Source of the DNA: Candidatus Limnocylindrales bacterium
GTDB lineage: Bacteria; Chloroflexota; Limnocylindria; Limnocylindrales; CSP1-4
NCBI GenBank assembly: GCA_030647575.1
Contig: JAUSJS010000133.1
Span: 1-8,104, forward strand
Direction of reading: 5' to 3'
Length of the DNA: 8,104 bases
Below are positions 6,513 through 8,104 of this stretch, in pieces. A program made the translations under genes and the position numbers. How positions within the stretch are numbered: the stretch's first letter is position 1; each line of letters opens with the position of its first letter. The notes under the pieces are model-generated. The model made no database searches. It was not told the DNA's origin and worked only from the letters and a program-made list of their open reading frames with translations.

Positions 6513-7386
6513 ACGCGTTCGCGAGCGCGCGCTCGACGGCGGTGCGGAGCGCCCTGACGGTCAGCTCAGCGGCCATCGCCCGCTTGTATTCCACCGGACC
6601 ACGGACGTCGCCGGCGGGGCGGCTCTGCGCGCCTGCCGCGGCGGCGGCTTTTCTGAACAGCTCCTCGGCCGGAGCGTTGCCGGCGAGGATCGCCTCGGCG
6701 TCGGTTGCCGCGAAGGGGGTCTCGGCCACGCCGGTGAGGCCGATCCCCGCGCTCTCGATGCGCCCATTGGCGCCGAGACGGACGACGGCCGCCACTCCGA
6801 CCGTTGCGAAGTCTCCAACCTTGCGCTCGAGCTTCTGGTAGGCGCCTCCGGCTCCGCGCGGCCGCCGCGGGATCCGGATCTCGGTCAGGACCTCGGTCGG
6901 TTCGATCGCCGTCGTGAAGGTGTCCAGGAAGAACTCGCGAGCCGCGATGGCACGCTCGCGCGACTGGCTCCGGCAGATGATGGTCGAGCTGGTGGCGAGC
7001 AGGACGGCCGGCCAGTCCGAGGCCGGGTCAGCGTGGGCCACCGAGCCGCCGATCGTCCCCCAGTTGCGGACCTGCGGATCGCCGATGACGGCGGTCACAT
7101 CATGGAGGAGCGGATAGCGATCACGAACCATCGGCATCTCGTGGATCTGCCGATGCGTGGCGCGCGCGCCGATCCGCAGGTAGTCGTCCGTTTCGGCGAT
7201 GCCATCAAGCCCGGCGACGTCGCGCAGGTCGACCAGGAGCGCGGGCTGCGCGAGCCGGAGCTTGATCAGGGGAAGCAGGCTGTAACCGCCCGAGAGCAGC
7301 TTGGCCTCACCTTCCCGGTCCTTCAGGATTCGCAACGTCTCGGCCATATCGGCCGGACGAACGTAGTCGAACTGGCCTGGGATCAT
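6511..7386 (-). CDS. coxM: CoxM, aerobic CO dehydrogenase medium (FAD) subunit
   Basis: The 291-residue product begins MIPGQFDYVRP, the standard CoxM start, and matches the family length (about 288). The two FAD pyrophosphate-binding loops are at their canonical positions: SGGYS at 32-36 (a variant of the AGGHS motif) and TIGG at 111-114 (in NWGTIGGSVAHADPASDWPA). The C-terminal CO_deh_flav_C part includes the KLERKVGDFATVGVAA block. CoxM receives electrons from CoxS and hands them to the respiratory chain, probably through CoxG and quinone. In-frame ATGs upstream (for example 7434) exist, but 7386 is preferred for the family N-terminus and for the GA-rich Shine-Dalgarno at 7407-7397. It is the first gene of the operon, preceded by a 269-bp non-coding region with a promoter-like element. 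Confidence 0.97.
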   Translation of the reverse strand: MIPGQFDYVRPADMAETLRILKDREGEAKLLSGGYSLLPLIKLRLAQPALLVDLRDVAGLDGIAETDDYLRIGARATHRQIHEMPMVRDRYPLLHDVTAVIGDPQVRNWGTIGGSVAHADPASDWPAVLLATSSTIICRSQSRERAIAAREFFLDTFTTAIEPTEVLTEIRIPRRPRGAGGAYQKLERKVGDFATVGVAAVVRLGANGRIESAGIGLTGVAETPFAATDAEAILAGNAPAEELFRKAAAAAGAQSRPAGDVRGPVEYKRAMAAELTVRALRTAVERALANA

Positions 7387-7396
7387 CGCGCTGGGA

Positions 7397-7420
7397 CCCT
7401 CCTCCTCGCTCACGCGAGGG
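7397..7420 (-). promoter_or_regulatory. coxM Shine-Dalgarno with an adjoining stem-loop
   Basis: On the minus strand GAGGAGGAGGG (7407-7397) precedes the coxM ATG by 10 nt. Immediately upstream CCTCG (7419-7415) can pair with CGAGG (7408-7404) around a 6-nt loop, taking in the 5' edge of the Shine-Dalgarno. The nearby CCCTC could instead pair with the GAGGG of the Shine-Dalgarno itself. The ribosome-binding role is well supported; control by pairing is inference. Confidence 0.55.
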
Positions 7421-7428
7421 CGATGTCG

Positions 7429-7449
7429 GCCCATCCGGCCCGGATGGGC
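7429..7449. repeat. perfect 21-nt inverted repeat in the coxM leader
   Basis: GCCCATCCGG (7429-7438) and CCGGATGGGC (7440-7449) are exact reverse complements around a single central C at 7439. The element lies 42 bp upstream of the coxM start and about 80-100 nt downstream of the inferred transcription start. It can act as a protein operator in DNA or as an 8-bp hairpin with a GGGCC loop in RNA. No T-run follows on the minus strand, so it is not an intrinsic terminator. Confidence 0.6.
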
Positions 7450-7535
7450 GCAGAGCTGTGGCGACGACACCGGGCCGACGGTCGGGTCACGAGGGGGCGA
7501 CGACCGAGGTCCGGCGCTGGGACGCGTTGCGGGCT

Positions 7536-7565
7536 AGTATCGGTCCGCAGCCATTGGTACGTCAA
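7536..7565 (-). promoter_or_regulatory. sigma70-type promoter candidate for the cox operon
   Basis: On the minus strand TTGACG (7565-7560, 5 of 6 to consensus) and GATACT (7541-7536, 4 of 6) are separated by 18 nt. Transcription would start near 7529, giving a leader of about 140 nt before coxM. It is the only long gap in front of the operon, and AT content here is locally raised compared with the surroundings. The boxes were found by eye; no expression evidence exists. Confidence 0.45.
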
Positions 7566-7572
7566 CGCAACG

Positions 7573-7601
7573 GACCGCGGATTGCGACGCCCCGACCGCG
7601 G
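7573..7601 (-). promoter_or_regulatory. paired direct repeats upstream of the -35 box, candidate activator site
   Basis: The 8-mer GACCGCGG (plus strand) occurs at 7573-7580 and again at 7594-7601, 21 bp apart from start to start, which is two helical turns. The nearer copy ends 7 bp upstream of the -35 hexamer. This is the expected place and spacing for a transcription activator contacting RNA polymerase. Each copy also contains the self-complementary CCGCGG, so the pair could alternatively form a stem. The regulator is not in the window. Confidence 0.4.
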
Positions 7602-7655
7602 GACCCTACCCGCAGGATTCGTGCTTCACAGACGCGGCCTCACGGCAGTCGAGGG

Positions 7656-7820
7656 TCAGGCGGCCACCAGCGGCGTGCCCGTTTCGAGGAAGGTCTTCAG
7701 GCCCGACACGATGTACTCCACACCGCCTCGGAACTCCGCATCCGTCCGCGATCCAGGGACGAGGGCCGTGGTCACGGTCAGCCTGGCCGTGCCGTCATCC
7801 GCTCGGCGGACGCTCATCAT
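7656..7820 (-). CDS. small ORF (54 aa) resembling the end of an AHSA1/SRPBCC domain
   Basis: The frame begins with a double ATG (7820-7815) whose first ATG overlaps the TGA of the preceding methyltransferase gene (ATGA overlap). A GGAG lies 6 nt upstream. The 54 residues read as one beta strand (RLTVTTALVPGS, about 13-24) and one amphipathic helix (FRGGVEYIVSGLKTFLETG, about 29-47), which is how AHSA1-type SRPBCC domains end. The rest of such a domain is missing. It could be a remnant of a larger gene or a real translationally coupled small protein. Homology is a by-eye judgement and function is unknown. It ends 269 bp before the coxM start. Confidence 0.45.
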   Translation of the reverse strand: MMSVRRADDGTARLTVTTALVPGSRTDAEFRGGVEYIVSGLKTFLETGTPLVAA

Positions 7821-8104
7821 GGAGGACTCCATGTGACGATCCCGATGTCGTTTGCGGTCCGGCCCCGGATCGTCCAGCCGTCGGCATCGCGGACGGCCAG
7901 CTCGTCGAGGGCGGATTGGAGCCGTGCCTCCTTGGGGCCGGAGGGATCGATCCACAGCTGCCGCCGCACGAATCCCTCCAACGCCTCGCGAGATTCGAAA
8001 CGGCGCGGCTCGGTGACCACCTTGGCGACCGACGGATCGCGGCCGCGAGCACGCAGCAGCTCCACGAAGTCCGGCAGCGCCGGCAGCGCCAGGCGCGACT
8101 CCAG
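7817..8104 (-). CDS. probable class I SAM-dependent methyltransferase, C-terminal part (5' end outside the window)
   Basis: The minus-strand frame is open to the window edge and ends with TGA at 7819-7817, giving 95 visible residues. The pattern RRFESREALEGFVRRQLWIDP followed by IGIVTWSPP at the C-terminus is familiar from the last helix and strand of many class I SAM-dependent methyltransferases. The SAM-binding part would lie outside the window, so the family assignment is moderate and no substrate can be proposed. It overlaps the small downstream ORF by 4 bp, suggesting translational coupling. Near the window edge the 9-mer CCGGCAGCG is repeated twice in tandem (8071-8088), which encodes an LPALPA-like stretch. 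Confidence 0.6.
   Translation of the reverse strand: MESRLALPALPDFVELLRARGRDPSVAKVVTEPRRFESREALEGFVRRQLWIDPSGPKEARLQSALDELAVRDADGWTIRGRTANDIGIVTWSPP

Noticed and set aside
7387..7470. N-terminal extension of CoxM by 28 residues, including an ATG at 7434 inside the palindrome
   Set aside because: CoxM proteins start with MIP-x-x-F-x-Y as seen at 7386, and the best Shine-Dalgarno lies just before that ATG.
7529..7565. RcoM-type CO-sensor binding site (TTnnnG repeats) in the coxM promoter
   Set aside because: A single TTnnnG match coincides with the -35 box, but I see no regular series of such repeats.
6208..7836. Plus-strand open frame (542 codons) opposite coxS, coxM and the leader
   Set aside because: Antisense shadow of well-identified genes, with no start signal or domain; it also runs through the non-coding leader.
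1..8104. CRISPR arrays, tRNA or rRNA genes, insertion sequences
   Set aside because: No repeat-spacer periodicity, no tRNA-like cloverleaf or rRNA segment, and no transposase or terminal inverted repeats were seen on either strand.

Overview
The window is GC-rich bacterial DNA carrying an almost complete aerobic carbon monoxide dehydrogenase (Mo-CODH, form I) operon on the minus strand. Reading along the minus strand from about 7540 down to 455, the order is: promoter and leader, coxM (FAD subunit), coxS (2Fe-2S subunit), coxL (molybdenum-copper catalytic subunit), a CoxF/XdhC-type maturation factor with a YHS domain fused to its C-terminus, coxG (SRPBCC), a DUF1028 protein and a metallo-beta-lactamase-fold hydrolase. 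The M-S-L order and the AYRCSFR active-site motif in CoxL (Cys375) mark it as a true CO dehydrogenase and not one of the form II or other xanthine-dehydrogenase-like enzymes. Intergenic gaps are 12, 14, 5, 31, 49 and 2 bp, so all seven genes could be one transcript.

Region by region: 1-417 is the C-terminal part of a GNAT acetyltransferase on the plus strand, cut by the window edge. It converges on the operon, with a small hairpin in the 37-bp gap. 455-7386 is the cox operon. 7387-7655 is the only long non-coding stretch. It holds a sigma70-like promoter, two direct 8-bp repeats 21 bp apart immediately upstream of the -35 box, a perfect 21-nt inverted repeat in the inferred leader, and a small stem next to the coxM Shine-Dalgarno. 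7656-8104 holds a 54-codon small ORF and, overlapping it by 4 bp, the C-terminal end of a probable SAM-dependent methyltransferase. Both are on the minus strand.

How it works together (family knowledge): CoxL oxidises CO to CO2 at a [CuSMoO2] centre, electrons pass through the two clusters of CoxS to FAD in CoxM, and CoxG is reported to link the enzyme to the quinone pool. XdhC/CoxF-type proteins help build the cofactor. The YHS extension is suggestive because CODH, unlike its relatives, also needs copper. No coxD, coxE, cofactor-synthesis gene or regulator lies in the window.

The organism cannot be named from sequence alone. High GC, an atmospheric-trace-gas-type form I cox cluster, and the flanking GNAT and methyltransferase fit Chloroflexota (for example Limnocylindria-like or Thermomicrobia-like lineages) or a neighbouring actinobacterial-type group. 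This is inference.
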